A program made the position numbers and the translations under genes. The notes beneath the pieces were generated by a model. The model did not search any database, had not been told where the DNA came from, and saw nothing but the letters and a program-made list of their open reading frames with translations. This document shows positions 22,065 to 33,183 of a stretch of 64,000 bases of DNA, one piece after another; the first letter of the stretch is position 1, and the number at the start of each line of letters is the position of its first letter. The stretch lies in the NCBI GenBank assembly GCA_963693365.1, contig CAVNZM010000001.1, forward strand, positions 124,001 through 188,000, read 5' to 3'. This stretch comes from Amoebidium appalachense (Eukaryota > Ichthyosporea).

Positions 22065-22516
22065 GGTTGTGTGATATGGGATTGCCTAGTGTGTCTGCAT
22101 GGTGGTGCTCGAGCGTTGAAGACTTTTATTCACATGGGCCCTGGTGGGAGATGAATTAGTAAGAGTATTATGCAGGCATTTGGTTAGCTTCTAGCAGGTA
22201 GAACCATGCGGTTCTTCAAAGAGACTCAATAAACTAATCCTAACGAGTGCAGGTGCTGACATCATGGGTTGCGCGTGATTGGGCAGCACATGGCAACCAG
22301 GGGGACGTCAAGAAGGATGACACGGTCTTTGGGATTATAGTGCAGCTGGGCAGGCAGATCTGTGCGATGAGAGAGGGTGAGCTGCCACTCACGATTAGCG
22401 ATGAGGGCGTGCGACTGGCGGTTGCTATGGTCTCGCCGAATCGGATTGCAGCTGAGGAAAGCGCTGAGTATCTGGAAAAGGAAATGGGAGGCAAGAAGGT
22501 GCGCGGCAGGAAATAG
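13551..22516 (+). CDS. Uncharacterised helical-repeat (ARM-like) protein, 380 aa
   Basis: Exons: 13551-13739, 14140-14346, 15221-15394, 16286-16417, 21533-21709, 22253-22516. All introns are GT-AG and all phase 0. The protein starts [19 protein letters not shown] (context ACACCATGG) and ends [10 protein letters not shown] do not recognise the family. Regularly spaced amphipathic helices ([64 protein letters not shown]) suggest an armadillo/HEAT-type alpha-solenoid, which usually means a protein-interaction scaffold. No signal peptide, membrane segment or catalytic motif is visible. Every intron falling between codons at a helix boundary is consistent with repeat modules. The 5.1-kb fourth intron carries two minisatellite arrays and a duplicated, truncated copy of exon 5. 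The gene structure is well supported by exact phase joining; function is unknown. Confidence 0.85.
16135..16220. repeat. (CA)n microsatellite, ~86 bp
   Basis: An uninterrupted CA repeat lies in intron 3 of the ARM-like gene, about 65 bp upstream of the exon at 16286. Confidence 0.95.
17102..19240. repeat. Minisatellite array 1: ~50-bp core plus variable poly-G, 29 copies
   Basis: Each unit is a nearly invariant ~50-bp core (AGCGAGGAAAGATGTGTGCT ... ATGGGCAGAAGGGCGGG) followed by about 18-40 G. I count 29 cores in intron 4 of the ARM-like gene. Cores are almost identical; differences are mainly G-run length, CGGGA against CGGGG, and rare substitutions (for example ATGTGCAG in the fourth unit from the end). 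Because G-run length varies and the core has no stop in any forward frame, all three plus frames stay open for about 2.2 kb, which produces spurious ORFs of more than 700 codons. Confidence 0.97.
19241..19953. repeat. Duplicated flank, first copy
   Basis: A ~710-bp sequence following array 1 is repeated almost exactly at 20873-21589, an offset of about 1633-1636 bp. It contains CTCC-rich DNA, a (TC)n tract (19552-19636), TTTCAGTGACAAAGTGTGTC, an A run, a CA repeat and the first 57 nt of exon 5. It ends abruptly where exon sequence ...GCTTGAG meets the G run of array 2. Together with array 2 it is a tandem segmental duplication. Confidence 0.9.
19897..19953 (+). pseudogene. Truncated duplicate of exon 5 of the ARM-like gene
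   Basis: The first 57 nt of exon 5 (GCGGACACATCAG ... ATGCTTGAG) are present with an intact CAAG acceptor preceded by a CA tract. The remaining 120 nt and the donor are replaced by minisatellite array 2. It is a by-product of the ~1.64-kb tandem duplication. If spliced in, translation would continue in frame into the glycine-rich array and stop only at about 20907. Confidence 0.85.
19954..20872. repeat. Minisatellite array 2: same unit, 12 copies
   Basis: Twelve cores of the same ~50-bp unit with variable G runs. The fourth unit from the end carries the same ATGTGCAG substitution as the fourth from the end in array 1, showing that this array is a copy of the distal part of array 1. The first unit abuts the truncated exon 5 copy. 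Confidence 0.95.
20873..21589. repeat. Duplicated flank, second copy
   Basis: This second copy of the 19241-19953 segment includes the (TC)n tract (21184-21271) and the CA tract, and leads into the full-length exon 5 at 21533. Differences from copy 1 are mostly in microsatellite lengths (TC, A and CA tracts) and a CACAAG to CACAG change at the acceptor. Confidence 0.9.
21730..21840. repeat. (GT)n followed by long G runs in intron 5
   Basis: A short GT microsatellite and then about 70 nt of almost pure G (single A and C interruptions) directly follow exon 5 of the ARM-like gene. A second T-run/G-run junction lies at about 22013-22066. No coding content. Confidence 0.85.
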
Positions 22517-23467
22517 ATTTTGATTGGCCCTGGTTGTTAAGGAGAGGGGTTACGTTGAATGTTGTATGCAAAGAAACGGTGTGAACGGTGGCAGTTATTG
22601 ATTGCTTCCGTACTTGTGTACACTCATGTATAGGCGTTTTACCTTGTGATCAGCATTGGTTTTAGTATTTGAGTATACATTTAGACTAGGTGTGTGTAGT
22701 GCCCGTGCATATGTAAATATGTGTATTTGCTGCAATTCCTCATATTCTGATGGAAACACTCCAACGTATACGTACCATAATTGCTATGTACTGCACACTT
22801 GTTCATGCCGGCAGAGCACGAATGTTAAACGCGACGCTGTATGCTTTAGCTTGTGAGTGAGTCCCTAGCCCGGGGTCATGCATATGTGAGTGGGTTCGCA
22901 AACTCGGGAATGTAATAACTATTGAACTAATGATTGCAACATTCCTACTTTTGCACTCTAATATTGTTTGCCCTGATGATCCATGTGTATGTGTCCTGGG
23001 GTGTACTTATAAGGATCATTGGATTACCCAGCCCTTGTCCCTCTCGATCTGTCCTCTTCTTGTACATGTATGCACCTATGGCACGCGGCATGCGCATGGA
23101 GGTTGCTATGCACGTGCGCATCACCGGGATCCCCCTAGGCTTCCCCCTCGAGCTCCCCCACCTGCTCCTCCTCCACCGTGGCACTTGCCACCTCGCATGC
23201 CCTTAGACTAGCTGTCGGGCGGGCGTCGGAGGCACAGTGCCACCGCCAGGGCCCGGGCCCAGCTGCCAGCTGCAGGCCGCGGACACCGTCGGCGTGGCAC
23301 ATGTATCCCAGCTGGCTCTCCGAATGTCAAAAGATTTATAGCTGTGTAGCATCAACGTTTCAATTGCAAGTGTGTGTGGGTGTGTGGGTGTTTTGGTGGG
23401 GGAGGGTGTGTGTGTGTAGTGTGTGTGTGTGCGTGTGCGTGCATGTGGTGGTGGTGGCCGTGTGTGT

Positions 23468-23542
<75 letters not shown>

Positions 23543-24183
23543 ATGATCGTTGTTCGGGGGAAATCTGTGTAACATCAACATTCAAGTGTGTTGGCACAGT
23601 CGACTGTGTGTGTGTGTCAGGAGTGTGTGTGTGGGAGGGGGGGAGGGGGGGGGGGGGGAATCTGCATGTTCGTCTCAGTCAATCATTCGCCTCGGATGAG
23701 TACGTGCATGCACGTGCACGCGTATCTAATGAAGGTGTATGCCTGGTGGCCCGGCTCTGGCATGCGTACGTAGAAAATGTTGAGGTGTCATACATGCACA
23801 CTCACAGCTCCTGTACCGCTCCAGTAGGATGATTTGCAATTCCTTAACTGTTTTCGCCGACCTTTTCTTTTCTGTATATATATCAGCATTATAGCATTTT
23901 GTTCTACTTGTTATAGATATGCCCTGGCCCAAAACTCTATGCAGGAGTATAGGAAGGAATGGCAAACCGTGCATGCAGGTAATCCCATTTGTCTAGACTA
24001 AGCTCTCGACCTATTTGAATCTCTCTGTAATCGTAATCACTCAGACTTTGTTTGCACAGGTATGTGCTTACATGCTCAGTTACCTAGGCATTCCCTATCC
24101 AGCCTAGCTCTGCTTTCTTATATCAATTAACACACTTCAGCTCACACTAACATCCTTGCCTACTAAACCCCTTACCCAAGTGT
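22517..24183. other. Intergenic, convergent 3' ends; poly-G 23482-23540
   Basis: This stretch lies between the stop codon of the ARM-like gene and that of the phosphatase gene, which converge. It holds GT-rich tracts (23368-23480), a 59-nt G run (23482-23540) and ordinary unique sequence. A pair of short overlapping ORFs near 22930-23211 has no recognisable product. I see no supported gene here. Confidence 0.6.
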
Positions 24184-24566
24184 TCAATGTGTGGATACCG
24201 GCTTACGAAGAGTCAAGTCAGGTGATGGAGGTGGTTCCTCGCTCACCGCCGGCACCGTCTGAGACCTCTTCAGCCTTAGCCGAGGCGGAGGAGGAGGCAA
24301 TCTCCCCCCACTACTGTTTGTGCGTGTGAGGGTGGGCAGGGATTTGTATCGCTGCATATCTGTTCCCTGGGGGGCCATTGTGGGCACACCGCCTCGCAGC
24401 TGCACCTCGTACTGTCCCAGTTGGGCAAGGAACCCTGGGTTTGGTCGGACCATGAAGCGCTTGGACTTAACCAGCGCATAGGCATCGCTAAGCGTGATGT
24501 TGTTGCGGGCCTGAGGTGGGTTGGCGAGGGGGGAAGAGTGGGAGGGGAGGATGGAGGGCGGGCGGG

Positions 24567-24599
<33 letters not shown>

Positions 24600-24884
24600 G
24601 GAGGGGCGGGGAGGGGAAGGGGGGGGGAGGGGGAATGGATGGACTTATTTTTGAGCAAGTGAAAAAGAGGAAAAGCCTGATAGAACAAAGAATGCAACAA
24701 AGACGTAACCGAGCAAGAATACAAGAAAAGAAATGAGAAGGCAGGAACGACTAATGACGAGTCCATCATGACCTCTTTTTGGGGGGGGGGGGGGGGGGGG
24801 GGGGGGGGATGGGGGGGGATGGGGGGATATGCATTTCATTTAAGCGCGCAAAGCAAAAGGAAACCAGTTGAACGCAGAGGAGGA

Positions 24885-24916
<32 letters not shown>

Positions 24917-25339
24917 ATATGTAAGTATTAAAGGCTGGAACTGTGGAACGGAGACATAAAAAGACAGCTACACAAAAACACAAAGATCTAAAAACCAGAA
25001 ACTAAAAATATAAATCAGAGGGAAGGGGGAGGGGGGGAGGGGGGGGGGGGGGGGGGGGTTAGTACAATCGCAAAGACTTAACAGAACTTTCGAATACTTT
25101 GAAAATCAGATAGCATGGACACGAAGCAGTACATTATGGAAAAACGTTATGTGTCTGCACACACGAGTTGTACAATTGTGTGTGTGCGCGCCCCCGTGTG
25201 TGTGTGAGTGTGCGTGTGAGTGAGTGAGTGAATGTGTGTGTGTGTGCCACAGTGTGTGTGTGTGTGCGTGTGTTGGTGGGGGAGAAGGGGTTGGGAGGAG
25301 GGGGAGGGGGGGGGGGAGGGGGGGAAGGGGGGGAGGGGG

Positions 25340-25375
<36 letters not shown>

Positions 25376-25628
25376 TGCAACTGGGGCTGTGTATGTACTG
25401 AGTGTGTGCAGCCACAGTTTTTGGCTTGATAGTGCATATCACTGTTTGAAGGTGCAGGCGCAAAGAGACGTGTGGCAGAGTAGGGGGGAGGAAGACTGGG
25501 TGTAGGTGGGGAAAGGGGGGAGGGGGGGGGGGGGGGTAAAAGGACAGGAGACGAGAGGAGTGTGGGGCGGAGGGTGAAAGGCAATGGACCCGGAGGGAGA
25601 TGGGGTGGGGGGAGGGGGGGAAGGGGGT

Positions 25629-25671
<43 letters not shown>

Positions 25672-26169
25672 TTCAAGAAGAATGTCATCCAACGAGGAAG
25701 GAGAAGGGAAGGAACACTACTGGCGGAAACAACACCGAGACAGCCCAAGCAAAGAAAGTTAAGAACCCGACGACACACAGAAGCATGGACTGCAAAAGCA
25801 CACGTCAGGTAGAGACAGGGTTTCCGATTCTTTCGTTTAGTTTGCTATCCCATGCCTACCAAATTTGCTCGGAATTCCACGCTTGCTTCTCCCCTCCCCT
25901 GCCCTTCCTTCTCGCCCTTGTTCGTTAAGTACTTCCTCCTGTGCACTACCCAGCCAACAAAAGCGCACGATCATGTACACTTACATACACACCAAGCCGG
26001 GAGAAAAGATTAAACTTGCACATAGGTGCAGTTAGCCCACATGAGCACTATATAGCGATATTGCACACTCACACACAAGCCGTACGCACGCACAAACACG
26101 CCAAAACGACTAAGCATGGACAACGGAGGGGTGCACGCACGCGCGTGCACGCACACAAACATACACGCG

Positions 26170-26246
<77 letters not shown>

Positions 26247-26254
26247 GCACACAT

Positions 26255-26290
<36 letters not shown>

Positions 26291-26802
26291 ACACAGACAC
26301 GAACACCTACCATGATGTATGCTATGACGATGCTGGCCGAGCGACTAGCACCTACTACACAGTGCACGAGTGTAGGCTCCCCTTTCTCCTCTCCTTCTTT
26401 CAGCCACTTTACCGCCCCTTCCAGCGCCGGTAACAAATCCTCATCTGGTACGTCTTTTAACGGTATGTGCAAATAACTGTACTGGTGTTGGTGGAAGCAC
26501 GAACTATCATCTGCTGCGTTTAGTATTCGCTTGATGCCAAGCCCGTCCAGTTCTTTCTTGTCTGCTGCGTTTCTTTCCCCCCCAAGGTATAGTATGCCGG
26601 GGATTATAGTGCTAGGGTGCATACTATAGTGTATGTTATATGTGTTCTTGCTGAACCACAGCCCGCAGAAAGAACACTCCACAGCCCCACTTGGCCAGTT
26701 CTGTGGCTCAAGTGACCCTTCGACTGTGCTGAATGCATCCTGTGATCCCTCTGTGGTTGCACGCTCAGGTATGTCTGCGACCTCACTGTTGAGGGGATCC
26801 AT
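24184..26802 (-). CDS. Dual-specificity protein phosphatase with N-terminal zinc-finger-like motif
   Basis: Two exons, 26311-26802 and 24184-24510, join in phase 0 into 272 residues. The catalytic signature HCVVGASRSA (Cys148, Arg154) matches the HCxxGxSRS loop of VH1-like dual-specificity phosphatases. The upstream LKDVPDEDLLPAL supplies the general-acid Asp (117 or 120), and the second exon continues with the typical family segment SDAYALVKSKRFMVRPNPGF. These enzymes dephosphorylate Tyr and Ser/Thr, often on MAP kinases or RNA; the substrate here is unknown. Two features are unusual. A C-x2-C-x11-H-x3-H pattern (Cys43, Cys46, His58, His62) precedes the catalytic domain. A proline-rich tail (RLPPPPPRLRLKRSQTVP) contains RSQTVP, an exact match to the 14-3-3 mode I consensus. 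There is no kinase-interaction (rhodanese) domain, so it is an atypical DUSP. The 1.8-kb intron carries CA repeats, poly-G and a family 2 element. Confidence 0.92.
24917..25020 (+). repeat. Introner-like element, family 2, partial copy in DUSP intron
   Basis: This segment follows a G run. It contains AAGGCTGGAACTGTGGAACG, ACACAAAAACACAAAGATCT and CCAGAAACTAAAAATA, matching in order the opening blocks of the copies at 9639 and 30840. It is antisense to the phosphatase gene, like all other copies with respect to their hosts. Confidence 0.5.
26167..26301. repeat. (CA)n microsatellite, ~135 bp
   Basis: A CA repeat with a few ACTC, GCAC and ATAC interruptions lies in the DUSP intron. It ends about 10 bp from the 5' splice site at 26310 (minus-strand sense). 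Confidence 0.95.
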
Positions 26803-27429
26803 GTCTTGCGTTATTCCTGACTCGTGCGTATCTATATTTGTTTTAAATCGTCTCTTTGCCCCCTCGCGTGTATCTTTCCTGAGTTGTGTGTTGTTTGTGT
26901 TGTGTTTGCCTGGTGCTTGCTACCGTTGTACCTAGGCTAGCTACCTAGGCTGGCGTATATAGGTAAAGCTTGTTTGTTTTTATCCAGAGTCAGCAAAAAC
27001 AAGTTTGCACCCCCTCCCTCGTAGGCCTGGTGATTGGCTGGTGGCGCATCAGTGGCTCGCAAACCTCGGGAGTCGCGATAGAAAAGCTGACACACTGTGG
27101 CTCTCTGTCGGCTCTCCACCCCCGTGGAATTCTAAGAGACGGTCGCGGGTCATCCAGGGCAGGACACAGCTGCCTTAGCAGGCCGGGACAGCCGTTGTAT
27201 CCGTATCACACAATTTAGGCCCTCCTCTTTGTCCCCTTGTGTAGATGTCCATACCTCCAGCACCGCACATTTACCGCATGTTGCATTACGACATACATAC
27301 ACATGCCGGATGTGCACACACACGATGAAAACCGTTGAAAATGTGTCTCTCGCCCTGTGTCACCTTATTCTCTCTCTTCTCTACTCTACTCTTATTCTAC
27401 TACTACCCCTTGGATTGTGCAAAACCTGA
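26803..27429. other. Upstream region of the DUSP gene
   Basis: Unique sequence upstream of the phosphatase ATG, presumably with its promoter and 5' UTR. A 60-codon minus-strand ORF (26937-27119) has no recognisable product. No strong core-promoter motif stands out. Confidence 0.4.
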
Positions 27430-28035
27430 AATTTTTAGCTTCAGAAAATCGTAGCGTAAGAGGGGGGTACTTTGACGAATTACAACATCCAAGAGAGAAC
27501 TCAACCGAGTGCTCTCTTATCAACTGAGGTTCATTTCCACTACTAATTATAAGACCTTTCATAAATAGGATTTCTACTACGCTTACTGATATAGAGTATA
27601 CAAAAGATACGGATCACTAATAGGTATCTACCCGGAGACAGGAACCCCTCACTTATCCGTGTTATTCTCCTTGCATCTGAGCTATATCCTTCCACATAAA
27701 ACTATTACGGTAAACTAATAGTTGACCATCATGATGAGTCCTCCTACTTACTTCCAGTCGTTTCATTAATTATATACACTAGATGAATGAATGTCTCCTC
27801 ATTTATACGAATCTTACAAGAGGAAATCTTTAGTACTGGTACTCTTGTTTTTCGAGTACCTGTTACAGCTATAGTACTATGGTACTATTGTACCATCTCT
27901 TACTAAAAAGAATAATAGCTTTAGTAAGAACTAGCCCCTCCTCGAGGAGAGACACCTTGAATAATAATATAGGCTATAATAATTACATGGATAGCAGAAA
28001 AACAAACAAATAAAAATTCAGAATAAAATCTGAAT
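27430..28035. other. A+T-rich, hairpin-rich island, possible organellar DNA insertion
   Basis: About 600 bp contrast sharply with the surroundings: A+T-rich, no G runs or GT repeats, and many short palindromes (GGTACTC...GAGTACC near 27838-27863, CTCCTCGAGGAG near 27940, ATTCAGA...TCTGAAT at the right end). On the minus strand, GGATATAGCTCAGATG (from about 27692) and CAGTTGATAAGAGAGCACTC (about 27507-27530) resemble the acceptor/D-arm and D-arm/anticodon regions of organellar tRNAs. Neither folds into a complete tRNA by eye. The best reading is a decayed nuclear copy of organelle DNA. Confidence 0.4.
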
Positions 28036-28181
28036 ACTGGGAATGTCCGAACACACCTGGCCATGGGTTTCATGTTCGCACGTGTGTGTGGGCAGACCAT
28101 GCGTGTGATACACTGCCAGGTGCATGTAGGTGCAAGAATGTGTGTGTATCTTTGTGTACGTCACGGTGTGTGATTGCACAC

Positions 28182-28201
28182 GGTGTGTGTGTGTGTGCCA
28201 C

Positions 28202-28252
<51 letters not shown>

Positions 28253-28277
28253 ACGTGTCTGTGTACATGTGTGTGTG

Positions 28278-28345
<68 letters not shown>

Positions 28346-28388
28346 ACGTGTGTGTGTGTGTGTGTGTGTGCGTGTGTGTGTGTGTGTG
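28182..28388. repeat. (GT)n microsatellite, ~200 bp
   Basis: A GT repeat with TACACGTGT and TTGTG interruptions lies just right of the A+T-rich island. ORFs over it are Cys-Val or His-Thr artefacts. Confidence 0.95.
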
Positions 28389-28850
28389 ATCAGAAGCAAG
28401 AATTGTGAATCATTGCCAAGTCGAAAACAACTTTTAACATTCAGCTCTAAATTGGAAAAACAAAGACAAAGCTGAAAAACTTCTATTCATAAAATCATCA
28501 ACCCACTTGTTAAAAAGCACCACAACAGCTTCTCAACAAAAAAAAAAACAAAAAAAAAGCCACATAGTATTGGGTTTTATGTGCCTCCGCCGGATTAATA
28601 TTCACTTTTCCAATTCTTCTTCACCTGCACGTGCTTTGGCAGCTTCGGGCGGCATGCCCGGTCTGAGGGTGTCCTGCCGTGCACATCATGTAACTCCCCA
28701 CACCCCCAATCCCCCACCCTCCCCACCTCCTGCCCTTTCCCGGATGACGCTTTGTATTTAGGGTTGGTTCGGGTTCGAAAATGTGAGGGGAGCGACTGTG
28801 TACGGGTGTGGGGGGGTGGGTGAGTGGGGGGGGTCACGGGGGGTGGGGGT

Positions 28851-28885
<35 letters not shown>

Positions 28886-28983
28886 GTGGGTGGCGGTGGC
28901 GGTATATACTGTGTGTGGGATGGGTTTGTGTTTGTGTATACGTGCGTGTTTTCGTGCCCTTGTGTGTGTCACGTGTGTGTGTA

Positions 28984-29027
<44 letters not shown>

Positions 29028-29417
29028 CGTGTGGGTGGGTGGGTGGGTGGGTGGGTGTACATGTGCCGGTGTGCGCACGCGCTGCAAAACCAACCCAAGC
29101 TCTGGCCCAACGTGAGATTTGACCCTAAAAAGTTTTTTTTTCAATTTCCAATGAAATAGAGCAACCTTCAACGGGAAAAAAAGAACGGAAGAAAACTTCT
29201 AACCAAAAAAAGAAGGAGAAACACAAAGCAAGCGCACCAATGTTGGAGTGTATCGGACACGTTTTCGAGATTCAACATGAAAGCCAGCATAATGATACGC
29301 TGCCAGTGGAGCATGTGATTTAGAAAGCCAGTGGCCTGCGGCCCACACTCTCGCCAGTGTCATGCCACGTATCTGACGGGTGCCATGCAGCACACCACCT
29401 CCCGCGCATATATCCAG

Positions 29418-29453
<36 letters not shown>

Positions 29454-30074
29454 CTGTCCCGTGAGACCGATCTTGAAGCTGAAGCCATAGAGAGGTGTTG
29501 GAGGACTCCGGGACCATATCGGAGAAGTGTTGGAGGACTCCGGGAGAAGGAGGGGGGCGGAGATTGGGGGGGGGGGGGGGTGGGGACGGAGGGGAGGTGT
29601 AGATAAGATAATGAACCCTACATTCAGCCGAGGAACCGTAGGCTACACTACCGGCTATACTCCTGCAGTGCAAGCCCCTGCCGAATGGCCGACACAAGAG
29701 GTACTTGCGCTGTGTGTACACGTTGTGCCAAAAAGAAATTCGGCCATCATGATTGGAGGTGGAGGAAGAGGGGCAATATTGTGTCGGGTTGCTGTATCAC
29801 GCCGCATTTCTGATTTTCGTAGTCAGCATCAACACGAGCTTTTCAAAAGCCCAAGCGCCACGTGTATCACAATCATCCACTGTACAATTTCGACTTTCTT
29901 GCATTCATAATCCTAAATTCTTCACATGACTCAACAAGCTATGTTCAAAGAGCCGTACTCTAGTACTTACTACCACTATGCATCCTTACAGTTGATTACG
30001 GCTAATAAACGACACCCAGCGATATTTAACCCTGTTTGCACATGGGATTAAACATCTAACTTCCTCGAAATCAT
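28389..30074. other. Intergenic, repeat-rich; no supported gene
   Basis: This stretch contains T- and A-runs, a G-rich tract (28808-28884), a GT repeat (28976-29025), a 40-nt C run (29420-29450) and unique sequence up to the 3' end of the carboxypeptidase gene. Short ORFs (for example 29331-29606) have low-complexity translations and no recognisable domain. Confidence 0.5.
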
Positions 30075-30482
30075 CTACTTTGTGCCTAGCAGAGGCTCAC
30101 GCTCTGCGTTAACCCCGGCTCTTCTCTCTCCCGCCTTAAACGCCACCATAGCAACCAATAGGAAAGACAGCCCCATGACAACGCTAACAATCGTGGCCGT
30201 GGTGGAATCTGATTGGGCGGGGAACGGCTGGCCTAGGATGTTGCTAGAAGCACCCAGACGATACGGGTCCACTTCAGGGGTTTTGGGGATGACGTCATCG
30301 TATGATTCGTTGTTGAGGAAGCGCTTCAGGAGGTCATATCCGACTATGGGGTCATCCTGGGGGTGTTGAATATGTCAGTGTGTGGACATATTAAGGTGGT
30401 TGTTGACTTGTTATTTCTTTTATGCCCCTTTTGGTCCCAAAGAGGGAAGGGAGGAGGGGAAGGGCAAGGGGGGGGGGGAGGT

Positions 30483-30513
<31 letters not shown>

Positions 30514-31624
30514 CGGGGGTTTTGAATGCGTCAAAAAGTACGAAGTACACAAGAACAAACGGATAACACGATGCAGAATGCAAGCCATACATAAAGAGTA
30601 TGCATAATAAGCAGAGCCCATCCTCAGGGGGGGCCCACGTCATCCACAGTACCCGAGTTTCGACCTATTCCCCTCGTTAACGAAACCCAACTCAGATACT
30701 GTTTCACTTGAACATGAGTAGGTCACCCGTCTTGATCAGAGACGAGCAGGGTTGCTTATGCAGGCAAGGGCAGTGGGAAAGGCCGGGGGTTAAAGTTGCA
30801 GCAGTAAGCAGAAGCAAGAAAAATATATCGGGGGGGGGGATGTATGCATTAGAGGGCTGGAAATATGGAGAAGACAACCTAGGACAAGCTACGAAACGTC
30901 ACAAAAACAAGACACCCGAAATCAAACAATTTAAGCGTGCACGCAGAAAACACTTGAACAGAGCCCATCATCAGGTGGGTAAGGGAAGGGGGGGGGGAGA
31001 GGTTGTATGCATTAGAGGGTTAGAGATATTGTGAAGGAACCATGTGGTTACAAATTAACGTTACTGTGGTTTCTTCTTAGATGACAGGGGGGCAAGGGGT
31101 GCTAGGGTGCAAGAGTACCGGACTAAAGTGCTTTGCTCTCGAATAACAGGACCATGCCCAAAAAAACCACACTTCGCTTGTGCCGTGCTACAAGAAGGGA
31201 CAAAGACCACGCAAACAACCCCTCTCGTCCTAGGCACAATAACAAAACCAAGGCTAAAAAGCAAGAAAAATCACATCGCACTCACCATAGGCACCAGGTG
31301 TCCGACATTATGCACCGTGACGTAGTACAGGTTGCCGTGGCTCTTGCTGTACCCAGCAATCTTGCCGTTAACCTTCCACAGTGCACGTGGTGTCTTTACC
31401 CAGTCGTTGGCTCCCGACCACTTGAGGCGGCGAATCCACATCTCATTGCCGATGTGGTTGCATGAGAGATCGAGATCGCCATTGTAGATAAGGGCACGGT
31501 ATTGCTCCACTAGAACCTGGGGGGTAGGTGTGTGAGACAAGTTTAAGACCATGTTTCTTTTGGTTTCACCTGTGTTGTTGTGTACGTGCTTGTGTGTGTG
31601 TGTGTGTGTACGTGCGTGCGTGTG

Positions 31625-31656
<32 letters not shown>

Positions 31657-31699
31657 TGTGTGTGCGCGTGCGCGCGTGTGTGTGTGTGCGCGCGCGCGC

Positions 31700-31730
<31 letters not shown>

Positions 31731-31864
31731 TGGGTGTGGGTGTGGGTGTGTATGTGTGTGCGTGTGCGTGTGTGTGTGTGCGCGCGCGCGCATGCGTGTG
31801 CGCGTCTGTGTGTGCAAAATGGGATGCAGGGTGTTCGTGTGTGCGTGGAAGCAAGCTAGGGACA

Positions 31865-31900
<36 letters not shown>

Positions 31901-33142
31901 GAGGGTAAAGGGGGGGGGGGGGGGGGGAAGGGGGGGAGGGGAGGAAGGGGGGGGGGGGGGGGGGGGGCAAGTGTTGTACGTGCAGTATGTCTCTGTACGT
32001 GCACAGGAGCCGTGTGCGTGTGGGCCTGCATTGTATCGAATGACGTGTGGATGTGGGTAAGTGCGTCTGTTGCGTACATCCAAGTGTGTGCACGTATATG
32101 CTTGTGTGTAGATGTGCATGGACGTGTACGGGCGGGTGTGAGTGTGCCCGTTCGAAGGGGTTTTTTTTTTTCAATCAATGACGCACTAGATCACAGAAGT
32201 AAAATGGCCACGGGTATAAACAAAACACAGCAAGTCATTCGCAGGATGTTGAGATGGAAATCAGGATGCCAAACAAGAGTGACGAGAGAATTGGCATAAC
32301 CTCTACGTATCCAGAAGATATGTGGCTATAAGGGGAAGCAGGATGAGGTGGCAGGGTGAGGTCAGAGGCAGAGGAAGGGAAGTAGTATGGTAGCATGTGT
32401 CTCCGTAAGGGGGAGGGAAGGGGAGGGTGGGGGTGGGGTTGAGAGATAGGGTTGAAACGTTTCATTTCGAGTACAAAGTCCTACGACACCATGCAAAAAA
32501 GAACTCATTCTCTGCGCGCGCAAGGGGAGGAGGGGGGAGGGGGGGGGAGGGGAGGGGGGCAATGGTACATTTAGCTCCTTGAGCATTGAAATAGGCCTGT
32601 CATGGGCCATGCTCTTGCTGACGGCACTGCTGCAGCACACCCATTCCCGCTGGGTCACATGGATGGCTGATTTGACATCCGCATGATTGAGAAACAGATC
32701 GATGGGGCTGCCTGCGGGTGGATGTGTGAGCATGAGTTAAAAAAAAGCGGGGGGGGGGGGGGGGGGGGAGGATTGAGGGAGGGGGGACGGGTGAGAGCAA
32801 GGTGGTTTGAAAAAGGGGAAATGGGGCATGTATCAGATGTTTGTCGGTTCCTCAGCCAAAAAAAGAGCCCGACCCCGTAGCCATCAATCATCATCTAAAC
32901 ACTGCCCCGATCATGTTTCCCCTTCACACCTCAGCCAACTTCATAGGCGTAACACAAACACAGCAACCAGGGCTTGCAGAAGGCATGGACTTTCGTTTAG
33001 TAAGTCGAGGGGAAAAGAGAAACACGGAGCGTTCTACACTTTGCCCCCCCTCCCCCCCCCCCCCCTCCCCCCAAACCACCACCAGTGCCATGGGTTCGCA
33101 AGCAATGTGGGTTGCCGCGAGCGCGCATAGACACGCGCGCGC

Positions 33143-33183
<41 letters not shown>

